DNA of 64,000 nucleotides from the NCBI RefSeq assembly GCF_018101125.2, contig NZ_JAELVF020000001.1, forward strand, positions 4,319,629 to 4,383,628, given 5' to 3'. Below, piece after piece: positions 17,050 through 25,149 of this stretch. The translations under genes were made by a program, and so were the position numbers. The notes beneath the pieces were generated by a model. The model saw nothing but the letters and a program-made list of their open reading frames with translations. It ran no database searches and was not told the origin of the DNA. Every line of letters begins with the position of its first letter. Position 1 is the first letter of the stretch. Origin of the DNA: Streptomyces tardus (GTDB lineage: Bacteria; Actinomycetota; Actinomycetes; Streptomycetales; Streptomycetaceae).

Positions 17050-17643
17050 GTGGCCACCGTTGTGCTGTTCCACTCCGTCCACGGGCCCGGGCCCGCGGTC
17101 CACGAGGCAGCCGAGCGCCTGCGCGCGGCCGGCCACGAGGTGGAGGTCCCGGACCTGTACGAGGGGAAGGTCGCGGACTCCGTGGAGGAGGGACGGGACC
17201 TGACCGACGAGATCGGCCGGGAGGAACTGCTGCGCCGCGCCGTCGCCGCGACCGCCCGGCTCTCCGAGCGCGGAGTGGTGTACGCCGGGCTCTCGCTCGG
17301 AGCCGCCGTCGCCCAGACCCTGGCGACCGCCGACCGCAACGCCCGCGGGCTCCTGCTGCTGCACGGCACCTCCGACCTCGCGGAGGACACGAGCGTGGAC
17401 GAGCTCCCGGTGCAGCTGCACGTCGCGGACCCGGACCCCTTCGAATCGCACGACTGGCTGAGCAGTTGGTACCTGCAGATGCGGCAGGCGGGCGCGGAGG
17501 TCGAGGTCCACCACTACCGCGGCGCCGGCCACCTCTTCACCGACCGCGGCCTGCCCGACTGGGACGAGGAGGCCGCCGAGCGGGCCTGGCGGTGTGCACT
17601 GGACTTCGTCGCCGAGGTCGGCAGCCGGGACTCTGCCGCCTAG
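17050..17643 (+). CDS. dienelactone hydrolase family protein
   Basis: A 197-residue alpha/beta hydrolase of the dienelactone hydrolase family. The nucleophile elbow is expected around VVYAGLSLGAAVAQTLA, where GLSLG has Ser in place of the Cys of classical DLH. The acid lies in LHVADPDPFES and the His in YRGAGHLFTDRGLPDWDEEA. The substrate is unknown. The GTG start at 17050 has a gaaggaag site at ordinary spacing. It is divergent from the MscS-like gene and runs toward the C-terminal remnant of the broken kinase locus. Confidence 0.85.
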   Translation: MATVVLFHSVHGPGPAVHEAAERLRAAGHEVEVPDLYEGKVADSVEEGRDLTDEIGREELLRRAVAATARLSERGVVYAGLSLGAAVAQTLATADRNARGLLLLHGTSDLAEDTSVDELPVQLHVADPDPFESHDWLSSWYLQMRQAGAEVEVHHYRGAGHLFTDRGLPDWDEEAAERAWRCALDFVAEVGSRDSAA

Positions 17644-17692
17644 CACCGCCCGTCGCCGTCGGGTGCCTGCCGAAGGGCGCCCGGCGGCTTCG

Positions 17693-17945
17693 TCAGGAGC
17701 GGGTGCACCTGCCGCTGCCGCCGCCCTGCGGGTGGCACACGTAGACCCGGTCGGCGGCGGCGTCGCTGAGGTAGCGGCCGACGCAGTCGCCGGAGCCGGT
17801 ACGGCCCTTGGCCGCGCAGAAGGCCACGGCCTCCTTGCCGCCGGCGAACGGCCCGGGCGCGTAGATCACCCAGTAGCCCGGGTTCAGCGACGCGTGGTCG
17901 TCGCTGCGCAGCACCCGCGCCTGCGGAACGGACTTCCGGACGGCG
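17693..17945 (-). pseudogene. C-terminal domain remnant of the disrupted kinase gene
   Basis: In the minus-strand frame ending at 17693, codons from about 17945 read AAVRKSVPQARVLRSDDHAS, then LNPGYWVIYAPGPF and a Cys-containing domain (AFCAAKGR, GDCVGRYLSD, VYVCHPQ). This resembles the extracellular C-terminal module found after the membrane span in some Streptomyces membrane proteins and kinases. Third codon positions are almost all G or C, as expected for a real coding segment. It is cut off from the kinase domain by an oppositely oriented stretch. A short separate ORF from the GTG at 17914 (73 aa) could be translated, but a fragment of the kinase gene is more likely. Confidence 0.6.
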
Positions 17946-18172
17946 GCGGGGGCTCCGCGGTGGGTGCGCTACTGCTGGGCGGCGGCATCATCGGCGGCCT
18001 CCAGCTGATGAGCGGCGACCGGGACGGCACGGCCGGGCCCGGCGAGACCGGTACGACCACCCCGGGCGACGCCGACAAGTCGCCCGAGAACGGCGCCGAT
18101 CGGGCCGACGAACCCTCCGACGGCTCGGCCGACCGGAAGCCCGGCGGGGTCGTGGCAGACGCCGGCGGGTGA
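17946..18172 (+). pseudogene. inverted transmembrane/linker segment inside the kinase locus
   Basis: On the plus strand this stretch reads GGGGSAVGALLLGGGIIGGL followed by QLMSGDRDG and a Gly/Thr/Asp/Ser-rich linker ending VVADAGG before a stop. It looks like the single membrane span and extracellular linker of a receptor kinase. Almost all codons end in G or C in this frame, indicating coding origin. It lies between the kinase domain and its C-terminal module but in the opposite orientation to both. The simplest reading is a segment inverted within one gene, or an assembly error; a separate small membrane protein is less likely, because no start with a ribosome site is seen. Confidence 0.5.
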
Positions 18173-19069
18173 GCGGGAAAGGAGCCGACGGTCGGGGCGT
18201 TCGGCGGTGCCGGGGGTTCCGGACGCGGCCCGCCTCGACGCGATGCTCGCGTACGCGAGCATCGCGTCGAGGCGGGCCGCGTCCGGGCGGGCGGCCGGGT
18301 CGCGCACCAGCAGTGCGTTGAGGACCGGGGTGAGCGGTCCGGAGCGGATGGGCGGGGGCACGGGCTCGTCGAGCACCGCCGCCAGGGTCGCCAGCGCGGT
18401 CTCCCGCCGCAGCGGGCTGTGGCCCTCGGCGGCGATGTAGAGCAGCATGCCCAGCGACCACAGGTCGGCGGCCGGGTGGTCGGCGGCCGAGCGGATGCGT
18501 TCGGGGGCGATGTACTCGGGCGAGCCGACGAGTTCGCCGGTGGCGGTGACCGAGGTGGAGCCCTGCACCGCAGCGATGCCGAAGTCGGTCAGCACCGCGC
18601 TGCCGTCCGCGCGCAGCAGCACGTTGGCCGGCTTTACGTCCCGGTGGTGGATGCCCGCCGCGTGCGCCGCACGGAGCGCGCCGAGGATCTGGCGTCCGAT
18701 CCGGGCCGCGACGGTCGGCTCCAACGGGCCGTGTGCCAGCCGCTCGTGGAGGTTGTCGCCGGGGACCAGCTCCATCACCAGCCAGGGGTGCGGCTTCTGG
18801 TCGACGATGTGGTGGATCGTCACCACGCCGGGGTGGTTGATCCGCGCCAGCGCTCTGGCCTCGCGCAGCACCCGCTCCCGCAGCTTGCGGGAGGCAGTGT
18901 CCTCGTCGGTGAGTGCGGAGGATGAGGGTGCCCGCACCTCCTTGAGCGCGACTTCGCGCTCCAGCGCGTGGTCGCGGGCCCGCCAGACAGTCCCCATGCC
19001 TCCGCTGCCCAGCGGTTCCACCAGTTCGAAGCGGCCGTCGATGCGCCGGCCCGCGCTGCCCCCACTCAT
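17969..19069 (-). pseudogene. serine/threonine protein kinase, catalytic domain (C-terminus disrupted)
   Basis: From the ATG at 19069 the protein starts MSGGSAGRRIDGRFELVEPL and contains a complete Hanks-type kinase domain: glycine loop GSGGMGTVWRARD, VAIK-type Lys in EVALKEV, catalytic loop HHRDVKPANVLL, DFGIAAVQG, and GSPEYIAPERI. The domain finishes at about RPDAARLDAMLA. There the DNA folds back on itself in a 68-bp palindrome (18219-18286), so the frame continues as out-of-register sequence to a stop at 17969, giving 366 aa. A normal member would continue into a linker, a membrane span and an extracellular module. Those parts lie downstream, one inverted. The catalytic part may still be functional as a soluble kinase. 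Confidence 0.75.
18219..18286. repeat. 68-bp perfect palindrome in the kinase gene
   Basis: The left arm 18219-18252 is the exact reverse complement of the right arm 18253-18286, with no spacer (centre GT|AC). Both strands encode PDAARLDAMLAYA through it. The right arm is the native end of the kinase domain; the left arm is an inverted copy. Every base pair of the two 34-base arms was checked. Such long spacer-free palindromes are unstable in bacteria, so an assembly or fold-back artefact must be considered. Confidence 0.95.
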
Positions 19070-19233
19070 GGGATGAAGCGTAGGCCCCGTCTGCGCCGAC
19101 TGCCGCCGCTGGCCCCCGAGTTGATGCGGTAGAAACTGGTATGACCGGACAGGGGCCCGCTGTTCCCGTACGTTCTCCGCCCCGCCGGCCCACCCGTCGA
19201 GCCGCGGGCACGGGCCGTGCGGACAGAGATCAC

Positions 19234-19278
19234 GCGAGCGCAGACCATGCGAGCGCAGACCATGCGAGCAGAGACCAG
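19234..19278 (+). repeat. three tandem 15-bp repeats upstream of the CopD-like gene
   Basis: GCGAGCGCAGACCAT occurs at 19234-19248 and 19249-19263, with a degenerate third copy at 19264-19278, ending 2 bp before the ATG at 19281. The repeats occupy the ribosome-binding zone and replace any clear Shine-Dalgarno sequence. Confidence 0.85.
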
Positions 19279-19280
19279 AG

Positions 19281-20306
19281 ATGACAACTCCGAGACCCAC
19301 CTCCGAACCGACCGGCCGCGGGGATCCGGCGCGCCGCCGCGCCGCCGCCGTACTCGTCCTGCCGGCAGTGGCGCTGCTGGTGCCGCTGCTCGGTCCGCAG
19401 ATCGCGCTGGACGGCACGGGGGAGGGCACGGCGCCCGGTTCGACGGCCGTCACCGCGCTGCGGACACTGATGCTCGGCGCGCTCTGTGTCCACGCCGGTG
19501 AACTGTTCGGGCTGCTGCTGGTGCGTCGGCTGCCCCTGCCGACGGAGGCCGACGAGCCCGCGGCGCCCGGGAGTTGGGCGACCGGGGCGGCGGTGGTCGG
19601 CTTCCTCGCGGCCCTCGGCCTCGCACTGATCGTCTCGACCGGCAACCTGGTGACACTCGACCTGTCCCGGATGGACGTCGGCGGTCTCTACGGCACCCGC
19701 GACGGCGCACTCGCCCTGATCACGGTCAACGGCTTCCTGGCCGCGGGGCTGTGCGCCGGCGGCCGACGTCCGGGCCTGGCCGCGCTGCCGCTCTTCGCGG
19801 TGGTCCTCGCGGAGGCGCTGCGGGCCCATCCCGAGGTCCACAGCCCGCTGTTCGGCAGCGCGCTCACCCTGGTCCACCTCGGCAGCGCGGCGCTGTGGAC
19901 CGGCGGACTGCTGTACGTGCTGCGGGTGTTGTACGCCTGGCGCCGTGCGGCCCCCGCCCGCGGCACGGCCCTGCTCGGCGCGTACTCGCGGGTCGCGCTG
20001 GTGCTGTTCGCGGCGCTCACTGTCACGGGAGCGGTCAGCGCCGCGCGCAGGCTGCCGCCGGACGACCTGCTCACCACCGCGTACGGGCGGGTGCTGCTGG
20101 CGAAAGTGCTGCTGGTGGCCGCGGTCGCGGTGCTGGCGGTGCTCGCCCGCCGGCGGCTGCGCGGCCAGGCCGACCCGGTGGCCGTGGCCGCGCCCGCACG
20201 GGCCGAGGTGCTGGTGCTGCTCGTCGTCGTCGCAGTCTCCGCGCTGCTGACCGCGATGCCGCTGCCGGTGTTCTACCGGGCGGCGTTCTGGTGGACGTGG
20301 TTCTGA
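19281..20306 (+). CDS. CopD-family integral membrane protein
   Basis: A 341-residue protein with about eight hydrophobic segments. The C-terminal part matches the CopD domain: SALTLVHLGSAALWTGGLLY, ARGTALLGAYSRVALVLFAA and YGRVLLAKVLLVAAVAVLAV, in which a His and polar residues lie in the membrane. CopD-type proteins are associated with copper uptake or periplasmic copper handling; the substrate here is inference. No CopC domain is present. The ATG at 19281 directly follows three tandem 15-bp repeats. It is divergent from the kinase locus and ends at a hairpin before the convergent PhoD gene. Confidence 0.78.
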   Translation: MTTPRPTSEPTGRGDPARRRAAAVLVLPAVALLVPLLGPQIALDGTGEGTAPGSTAVTALRTLMLGALCVHAGELFGLLLVRRLPLPTEADEPAAPGSWATGAAVVGFLAALGLALIVSTGNLVTLDLSRMDVGGLYGTRDGALALITVNGFLAAGLCAGGRRPGLAALPLFAVVLAEALRAHPEVHSPLFGSALTLVHLGSAALWTGGLLYVLRVLYAWRRAAPARGTALLGAYSRVALVLFAALTVTGAVSAARRLPPDDLLTTAYGRVLLAKVLLVAAVAVLAVLARRRLRGQADPVAVAAPARAEVLVLLVVVAVSALLTAMPLPVFYRAAFWWTWF

Positions 20307-20307
20307 G

Positions 20308-20345
20308 CCGTACGGCCCCGCGTCCGCGGCGGACGGGCCGTACGG
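20308..20345. terminator. hairpin between the CopD-like and phoD genes
   Basis: CCGTACGGCCC (20308-20318) pairs perfectly with 20335-20345, and an inner GTCCG/CGGAC pair extends the stem. It begins 1 bp after the CopD-like stop codon and lies downstream of the convergent phoD gene. Confidence 0.75.
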
Positions 20346-20466
20346 AACCGGGCGACTCCTGCGGGCCCAGAGCGCCGGGCGTTCAGCGGACCGGGTCCTG
20401 GAGGTCGTGCCGGCGACGCTCGTGCCCCGACGCCCGGGCCGTCTGCCGTCGCCCCCTGCCGGGCGG

Positions 20467-22158
20467 TCAGCGGACCGGGGTGTCGATCCGCTCCAGCTTC
20501 CGGGTGCCCGCGGCGGTGCGGTAGGAGCGGACGTGCCGGCTGGTGGCGTCGGGGTCGGTCTTGTCGGAGACGGCGTAGTAGTCCATCTGCGCGTGCGCGG
20601 AGTCGAGATGGAAGACGCCGTAGCCGTGCTGGTCGGAGTCGACCCACTTGGCGTGCCGGTTCGCCGCGCGCAGTGCGGTGGCAACGATCGGAGAGATGGT
20701 GCCCTCCTTCGCCCGCAGGTAGTCGTCGAGGTTGTCCGAACTCACCGAGGTCACCACGAACTCGGTGGCCGCGCTGCGCGAGAGCGGATAGGTGGCGGCG
20801 TGCTCGGGGACTTCGTTGGCCCAGGCCATGTGGATGTCGCCGGTCAGGAAGACGGCGTTGTCCACGTTCTTCGCCTTCAGATGGTCCAGCAGCTCGCGGC
20901 GGTCGTGGGTGTACCCGTCCCACTGGTCCGGGAAGATCGACAGCCCGCCCTCGGGGAGGCCGATGAGTTCGAGCAGCGGCTTGAGCAGGAAGGCCGGCAG
21001 CGAGCCGAAGGCGAGCGGGGAGATCATCACCGAGGTGCCGATCATCCGCCACCGCGCGCCGGGAGTGGCAAGTCCCGTCTTCAGCCAGTCCAGTTGGGCC
21101 CGGCCGGTGAGTGTGCGCTCCGGCGAGTCGGCGTCGCCGTCGCCGATGCCGACCTGCTGGTCGCGGAAGGAGCGCAGATCGAGCAGGTGCAGATCGGCGA
21201 GGGTGCCGAAGCGCAGCCGGCGGTAGGTGGTGCCGCTCACCGAGGGGCGTACCGGCATCCACTCGAAGTACGCCTGCTTGGCCGCCGACACGCGTCGGCT
21301 CCACTCGCCCTCCTCCTCGGGCTGGTGGTTCTGCGCGCCGCCCGACCAGGTGTCGTTGGCGAACTCGTGGTCGTCCCAGATCGCGATGACCGGGTGCGCC
21401 GCGTGCAGCGCCCGCAGATGCGGATCGGTCTTGTACTGCCCGTGCCTGGTCCGGTAGTCGGCGAGCGAGACCATTTCGTGGGCGGGCTCGTGGGGACGTA
21501 CGACGGTGCCGCGTGTGCCGTACTCGCCGGTGGCGTACTCGTACAGGTAGTCGCCCAGATGCAGCACCGCGGTGAGGTCGGTGCGCTCGGCGAGGTGCCG
21601 GTAGGCCGAGAAGTGGCCCGCCTCCCAGTTGGAGCAGGAGACCACGCCGAAGCTGAGCCGGTCCGCGGCGGCGTCGTCGGCGGGCGCGGTACGGGTGCGG
21701 CCGGCCGGGGAGCGCACACCGGCGGCGGTGAAGCGGTAGTGGTACGCGGTGTCGGGCTTCAGGCCCCGCACATCGGCCTTGACCGTGTGGTCGGTAGCCG
21801 CGTCGGTGGTGACGCTGCCCTCGGCGACGACCTTGCCGAAGCCGCTGTCCTCCGCGACCTCCCAGCCCACGGCGGTCGCGACACCCCTGCCGGAGCCGGG
21901 TGCCGCCTCCGGGGAAGGGGTCAGCCGCGTCCACAGCAGTACGCCGTCGGGCAGCGGATCGCCGGAGGCGGTGCCGTGCAGGAACGCGGGCGCGTCCTCG
22001 CTCCCGGTGCCGCCCGAGCCGCTCCCGCGCTCCGCCGCACGCGCGGCGAGCGGGACGAGCGCGAGGCCGCCCGCGCCGGCAGCGGCGGCAACGACCGTGC
22101 GGCGGCGCGGTGTTGAAGATCTGTCGGAGCGCTTGTGGTGGTCCCCGTTCGGCGTCAT
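20467..22158 (-). CDS. phoD: Tat-exported PhoD-type alkaline phosphatase
   Basis: A 563-residue secreted metallophosphatase. The N-terminus has a twin-arginine signal (STPRRRTVVAAAAGAGG, then LALVPLAARA). A PhoD N-terminal beta-sandwich (WTRLTPSPEAAPG, YRFTAAGVRS) follows, then the calcineurin-like phosphatase domain with FGVVSCSNWEAGHFSAYR, LHLGDYLYEYATGEY, IWDDHEFANDTW and FLTGDIHMAWANEVP. PhoD hydrolyses phosphate mono- and diesters outside the cell and is typically under PhoR-PhoP control. No convincing direct-repeat PHO box was identified by eye upstream. It is convergent with the CopD-like gene. Confidence 0.93.
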   Translation of the reverse strand: MTPNGDHHKRSDRSSTPRRRTVVAAAAGAGGLALVPLAARAAERGSGSGGTGSEDAPAFLHGTASGDPLPDGVLLWTRLTPSPEAAPGSGRGVATAVGWEVAEDSGFGKVVAEGSVTTDAATDHTVKADVRGLKPDTAYHYRFTAAGVRSPAGRTRTAPADDAAADRLSFGVVSCSNWEAGHFSAYRHLAERTDLTAVLHLGDYLYEYATGEYGTRGTVVRPHEPAHEMVSLADYRTRHGQYKTDPHLRALHAAHPVIAIWDDHEFANDTWSGGAQNHQPEEEGEWSRRVSAAKQAYFEWMPVRPSVSGTTYRRLRFGTLADLHLLDLRSFRDQQVGIGDGDADSPERTLTGRAQLDWLKTGLATPGARWRMIGTSVMISPLAFGSLPAFLLKPLLELIGLPEGGLSIFPDQWDGYTHDRRELLDHLKAKNVDNAVFLTGDIHMAWANEVPEHAATYPLSRSAATEFVVTSVSSDNLDDYLRAKEGTISPIVATALRAANRHAKWVDSDQHGYGVFHLDSAHAQMDYYAVSDKTDPDATSRHVRSYRTAAGTRKLERIDTPVR

Positions 22159-22532
22159 GGCGGAAGACTATGGCGGCCGGTGACCGGCGGGTAGGGCGCC
22201 TGTTCCGGGCGGGCCGGGATTCATCGGCACTTCAACTCCCCGTTCGCGGCGCGGTGTTCGGAATTCGGGGTGCGGCGGGTGCGGCGCGAGCCCAGGGCGG
22301 ACTCGGGTGCCGGGGTGCCGGGTGCCGGGGTGCGGATTCGGCGAGGGGTTCCGTTCGCACGGTGAAGTGGCGTGGAATAGGGCGGAATCCGGCAATTCCG
22401 CCGAGGAGGGCTCCTGTATCGTTGCCGCACGCCGGAACCGACCTGTCCGGCGGCCCGGCGCGAGGCCGGTGAGCGGGGCGGTCCGGGGCAGAGGTGGCGT
22501 ACCACCTGCCCGGGGCCGCGGAGGGGAACGGC
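22159..22532. other. intergenic region between phoD and the small secreted protein gene
   Basis: This 374-bp gap separates the divergent phoD and the 131-aa secreted protein gene, so it should hold both promoters. The only structure I see is an imperfect 15-bp tandem duplication (GGGTGCCGGGGTGCC at 22305-22319 and a near copy at 22320-22334). No gene-like codon usage was apparent on either strand. Confidence 0.5.
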
Positions 22533-22928
22533 ATGAATCGTGGAACCGGTCGTACGGTGACGGTCTGCGCGCTCGGCGCCGCGCTTCTCGGAGCGTTGAG
22601 CGCCCCCGCGCACTCCGCGCCGGCCAAGCGCGACGTCACCGTCCGCACTGCGGACTCGGCGGGCAGCGCCACCTTCGTCCACCACGGAGACACGCTCCGG
22701 GTGTGCGATCTGAAGGCCGACGGACGACGAGTCGTCGGCCGGCTGCTGTGGACCGACCTCAGAGGCAGCCACCACACTCTGACGGAGGACAGCAGCGGCG
22801 CCGGGAACTCCTGCGCACGCCAGACCTTCGACATCCCCGAGGGAACGCCGGTCACGATCAAGGTCTGTCTGAAGAAGGGCCCCAAGGGGATACAGGAGAA
22901 GTGCGCATTGGAGCGCGCCGTCGCCTGA
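22533..22928 (+). CDS. small secreted cysteine-containing protein, unknown function
   Basis: A 131-residue protein with a Sec-type signal peptide (MNRGTGRTVTVCALGAALLG, cleavage likely after APAHSA) and a mature domain of about 100 residues. The mature part has four cysteines (VCDLKADG, SCARQTFD, KVCLKKG, EKCALE), enough for two disulfides. I do not recognise a catalytic motif; similar small secreted proteins are common in Streptomyces. The ATG at 22533 has a ggagggga ribosome site, favouring it over the in-frame start 39 bp upstream. The gene stands alone, convergent with a DsbA-like gene. Confidence 0.75.
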   Translation: MNRGTGRTVTVCALGAALLGALSAPAHSAPAKRDVTVRTADSAGSATFVHHGDTLRVCDLKADGRRVVGRLLWTDLRGSHHTLTEDSSGAGNSCARQTFDIPEGTPVTIKVCLKKGPKGIQEKCALERAVA

Positions 22929-22958
22929 CTCCCGTGCTCCGGCGGCCCGTTGGCGGGC

Positions 22959-22994
22959 CTGACGCACCGCCTGACGCACCGCCTGACGCACCGC
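22959..22994. repeat. three perfect tandem 12-bp repeats
   Basis: CTGACGCACCGC is repeated three times head to tail in the 244-bp space between the convergent secreted-protein and DsbA-like genes. Nothing gene-like lies in the remainder of that gap. Confidence 0.85.
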
Positions 22995-23172
22995 CGGGCC
23001 CACGGCTCCGCCCACCCACCGGACTCGGGTGCCGCGTGCACGCGCCGAGGGGCTCCCGGGCTTCGGCGTCCGGCGGGGCGACTCGACCCGACGTGCGACG
23101 TGCGGTCCATCGGATTCGGCCCGCGGAAACCGCGGAGGGTGGCCTCCGCAGGCCGAATCGGTACACCTTCGG

Positions 23173-24042
23173 TTACTTCTCCAGCGCGCCGTGGACCATC
23201 TGCTCGAACTGCTGCGGCGCCATCGGGGCGGTGCCCTGACCGGTCTCGATCTTCTTGCCGTTCACCTTGAGCGACGGCGTGCCGGTGACGTCCTTGGCCG
23301 CCTCGAACTTCTTGTCCATGTTGACGGCCCACGGGTCGTAGGTGCCGTTCTTGACGGCCTTCTCGAACGCCTTGTTGCCCTTCAGCTCCTCGACGCCCTG
23401 GGCCAGCTCGATCAGGTTCCCGTCGTCGCCGAAGTCGTCGCTGCGCTCCTCGGGGTGCTTGTCCTTGGAGTAGAAGATCTTCTTCAGCTCCATGAACGCC
23501 TCGGGGCTCTCGTTGAGCGCGGCGCCCAGCGCGCTGAGCGCGTTGCGCGAGCCGGTGCCCGCGATCGCCTCGGCGTCGTCGAGGAAGGTGCCGAACACGT
23601 ACTCGGCCTTGTACTTGCCGTCATCGATGTCCTTGGAGACCGTCTCCCCGTTCGCCTGCTCGAAGCTCGCGCAGACTGGGCAGCGCATGTCCTCGTAGAT
23701 CGTCACCGTGTTCTTGGCGTCCTTCTCGCCGATGACGATGTCGACGCCCTGCTTGCCCGCGGTGTTGTCGGGCTTCTCGTAGGAGGTGTAGCGGCCGGCG
23801 GTCTTCTCGCCCTCGGCCACCTTCTCGGCGTCGTCCCAGTGCTTCTGGGCCTCGCTGGTGTCGTCCTTCATCATCTGGTTGACGGCGAAGCCCGCGCCGC
23901 CGATCAGTGCCAGCGCGCCGACGACCGCGGCGGCGACGGTGAGCTGCCGGCGCATCTTCTCCCGCTTCGCCTGCTTCTCCCGCTCCAGACGCAGCCGCTC
24001 GCGTGCGACTCGCTTGGCTTCCTGGCTGTTGCGCTTGCTCAT
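23173..24042 (-). CDS. membrane-anchored DsbA-family thiol oxidoreductase (CPVC)
   Basis: A 289-residue protein with a very basic, coiled N-terminus (KRVARERLRLEREKQAKREK), one membrane span (LTVAAAVVGALALIGGAGFA) and an extracytoplasmic thioredoxin-fold domain. The active site is CPVC in VTIYEDMRCPVCASFEQANG, and the cis-Pro loop is in VTGTPSLKVNG. Such proteins oxidise or isomerise disulfides in exported proteins. It may be cotranscribed with the membrane protein gene 149 bp upstream (24192-24905). A paralog with a CPGC site lies at 58.8 kb. Confidence 0.9.
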   Translation of the reverse strand: MSKRNSQEAKRVARERLRLEREKQAKREKMRRQLTVAAAVVGALALIGGAGFAVNQMMKDDTSEAQKHWDDAEKVAEGEKTAGRYTSYEKPDNTAGKQGVDIVIGEKDAKNTVTIYEDMRCPVCASFEQANGETVSKDIDDGKYKAEYVFGTFLDDAEAIAGTGSRNALSALGAALNESPEAFMELKKIFYSKDKHPEERSDDFGDDGNLIELAQGVEELKGNKAFEKAVKNGTYDPWAVNMDKKFEAAKDVTGTPSLKVNGKKIETGQGTAPMAPQQFEQMVHGALEK

Positions 24043-24191
24043 GGTCAGAACTCCGAGAGGTGTGAAGGGTTGGCCGGCTGGGCCGGTCAGAGGATGTGCC
24101 CGAGGGGGCGCGGTGCGTCAAGACCCCGCACGCCCGGACGTGCGTCGGGCACCAACGGGGGTGGGCGCCGCGGGACGCGGTCGGGCAGGGC

Positions 24192-24905
24192 TCAGGCGCA
24201 GAGAGCGAACCGCGCCGGAGGGCCCCTTCGCACCACGGAGTGGACCAGCAGCGGCAGAGCACCGGACAGGCGCGGACGGTGTGCGGTGCGCACCGCCCGC
24301 CCGCGCGGGGCCGGCGTCGTCGCGCCGAAGGGCCGGCGGAAGAGCGGGCTCACCAGCTGTACGGCCTCGGCGACCGCAGCGACCAGCAGCTCGCGAAGCG
24401 CCTGTTCGCCCCGCCACAGCCAGCCGGCGGCGAGCAGCCCGACCACGAGGTGGGCGCTCAGCAGCAGCCAGGGCGCCGCGGGGTGGTGGCCGAGGGCGGC
24501 GCCGGCCGGCTGGTCGGCGGCCAGCCGCGCCAGCGGGGTGCCGAACTCGCCGCCGGTGCAGATGAGATGGACGCCCATCGAGCGCAGCGGTCCGACCACC
24601 GGGCCGCCGGCGGTGCCGTAACAGGCCAGTTGTCCGGTGGTGAAGACCGTGTCCGCGGCGAGCTGGAGCGGCAGGAAGAGCGCTGCGATCGGCCAGAAAC
24701 CGCGTTCGCGGCCCGCGAGTGCGTAGGAGCAGGCAAAGACCACCAGCGCGACCGCGCACAGCGGGATCAGCGGCACCGGGACGCCGGAGAGCAGTACGTG
24801 GGTGCCTGCGGACAGCGTGACGCAGACCGCGGTGAACACCGCGGCCCGTGCTGCCCGGAAGGCCGGTTGTGGTCCGGGGGCCGGACCGTCGCTTCTCGCA
24901 CCCAT
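24192..24905 (-). CDS. multi-spanning membrane protein, unknown function
   Basis: A 237-residue protein with about five hydrophobic segments, for example VFTAVCVTLSAGTHVLLSGV, LIPLCAVALVVFACSYALAG and APWLLLSAHLVVGLLAAGWL. The start at 24905 (MGARSDGPAPGP) gives a short cytoplasmic N-terminus; the frame is open further upstream, but that part lacks coherent protein character. No family motif is recognised. The mid-protein loop has two cysteines (LACYGTAGG and LICTGGEFG) that could be redox-active or bind metal. Position beside the DsbA-like gene may be relevant, which is inference. Confidence 0.75.
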   Translation of the reverse strand: MGARSDGPAPGPQPAFRAARAAVFTAVCVTLSAGTHVLLSGVPVPLIPLCAVALVVFACSYALAGRERGFWPIAALFLPLQLAADTVFTTGQLACYGTAGGPVVGPLRSMGVHLICTGGEFGTPLARLAADQPAGAALGHHPAAPWLLLSAHLVVGLLAAGWLWRGEQALRELLVAAVAEAVQLVSPLFRRPFGATTPAPRGRAVRTAHRPRLSGALPLLVHSVVRRGPPARFALCA

Positions 24906-25149
24906 CGCAGGAGAGTGTGCCACGCGGGGGTGTAAGCGTCCGGTGAGGAGGGCCGATCCGTGAGCGCACCGCAGCGCGACCGTGATCAACCCGCCGCGCG
25001 CCCGCCTTCGGCGGTGTCCGTCAACCGTGCGGGGGCGGGCGGCCGTTCGGCGCCGCACACCTCGCCGACCTGCGGGTATCCGTGTTGTCAGTCGGCCGCC
25101 GTAGACTTCCCCACGCCCAGGATCGACCCCGCCGGAGGTGGCTCGCACC

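Noticed and set aside
17693..17914. A stand-alone 73-aa protein at the kinase locus
   Set aside because: The frame extends upstream past its GTG with coding-like codons (AAVRKSVPQAR), so it looks like the end of a longer gene rather than an independent one.
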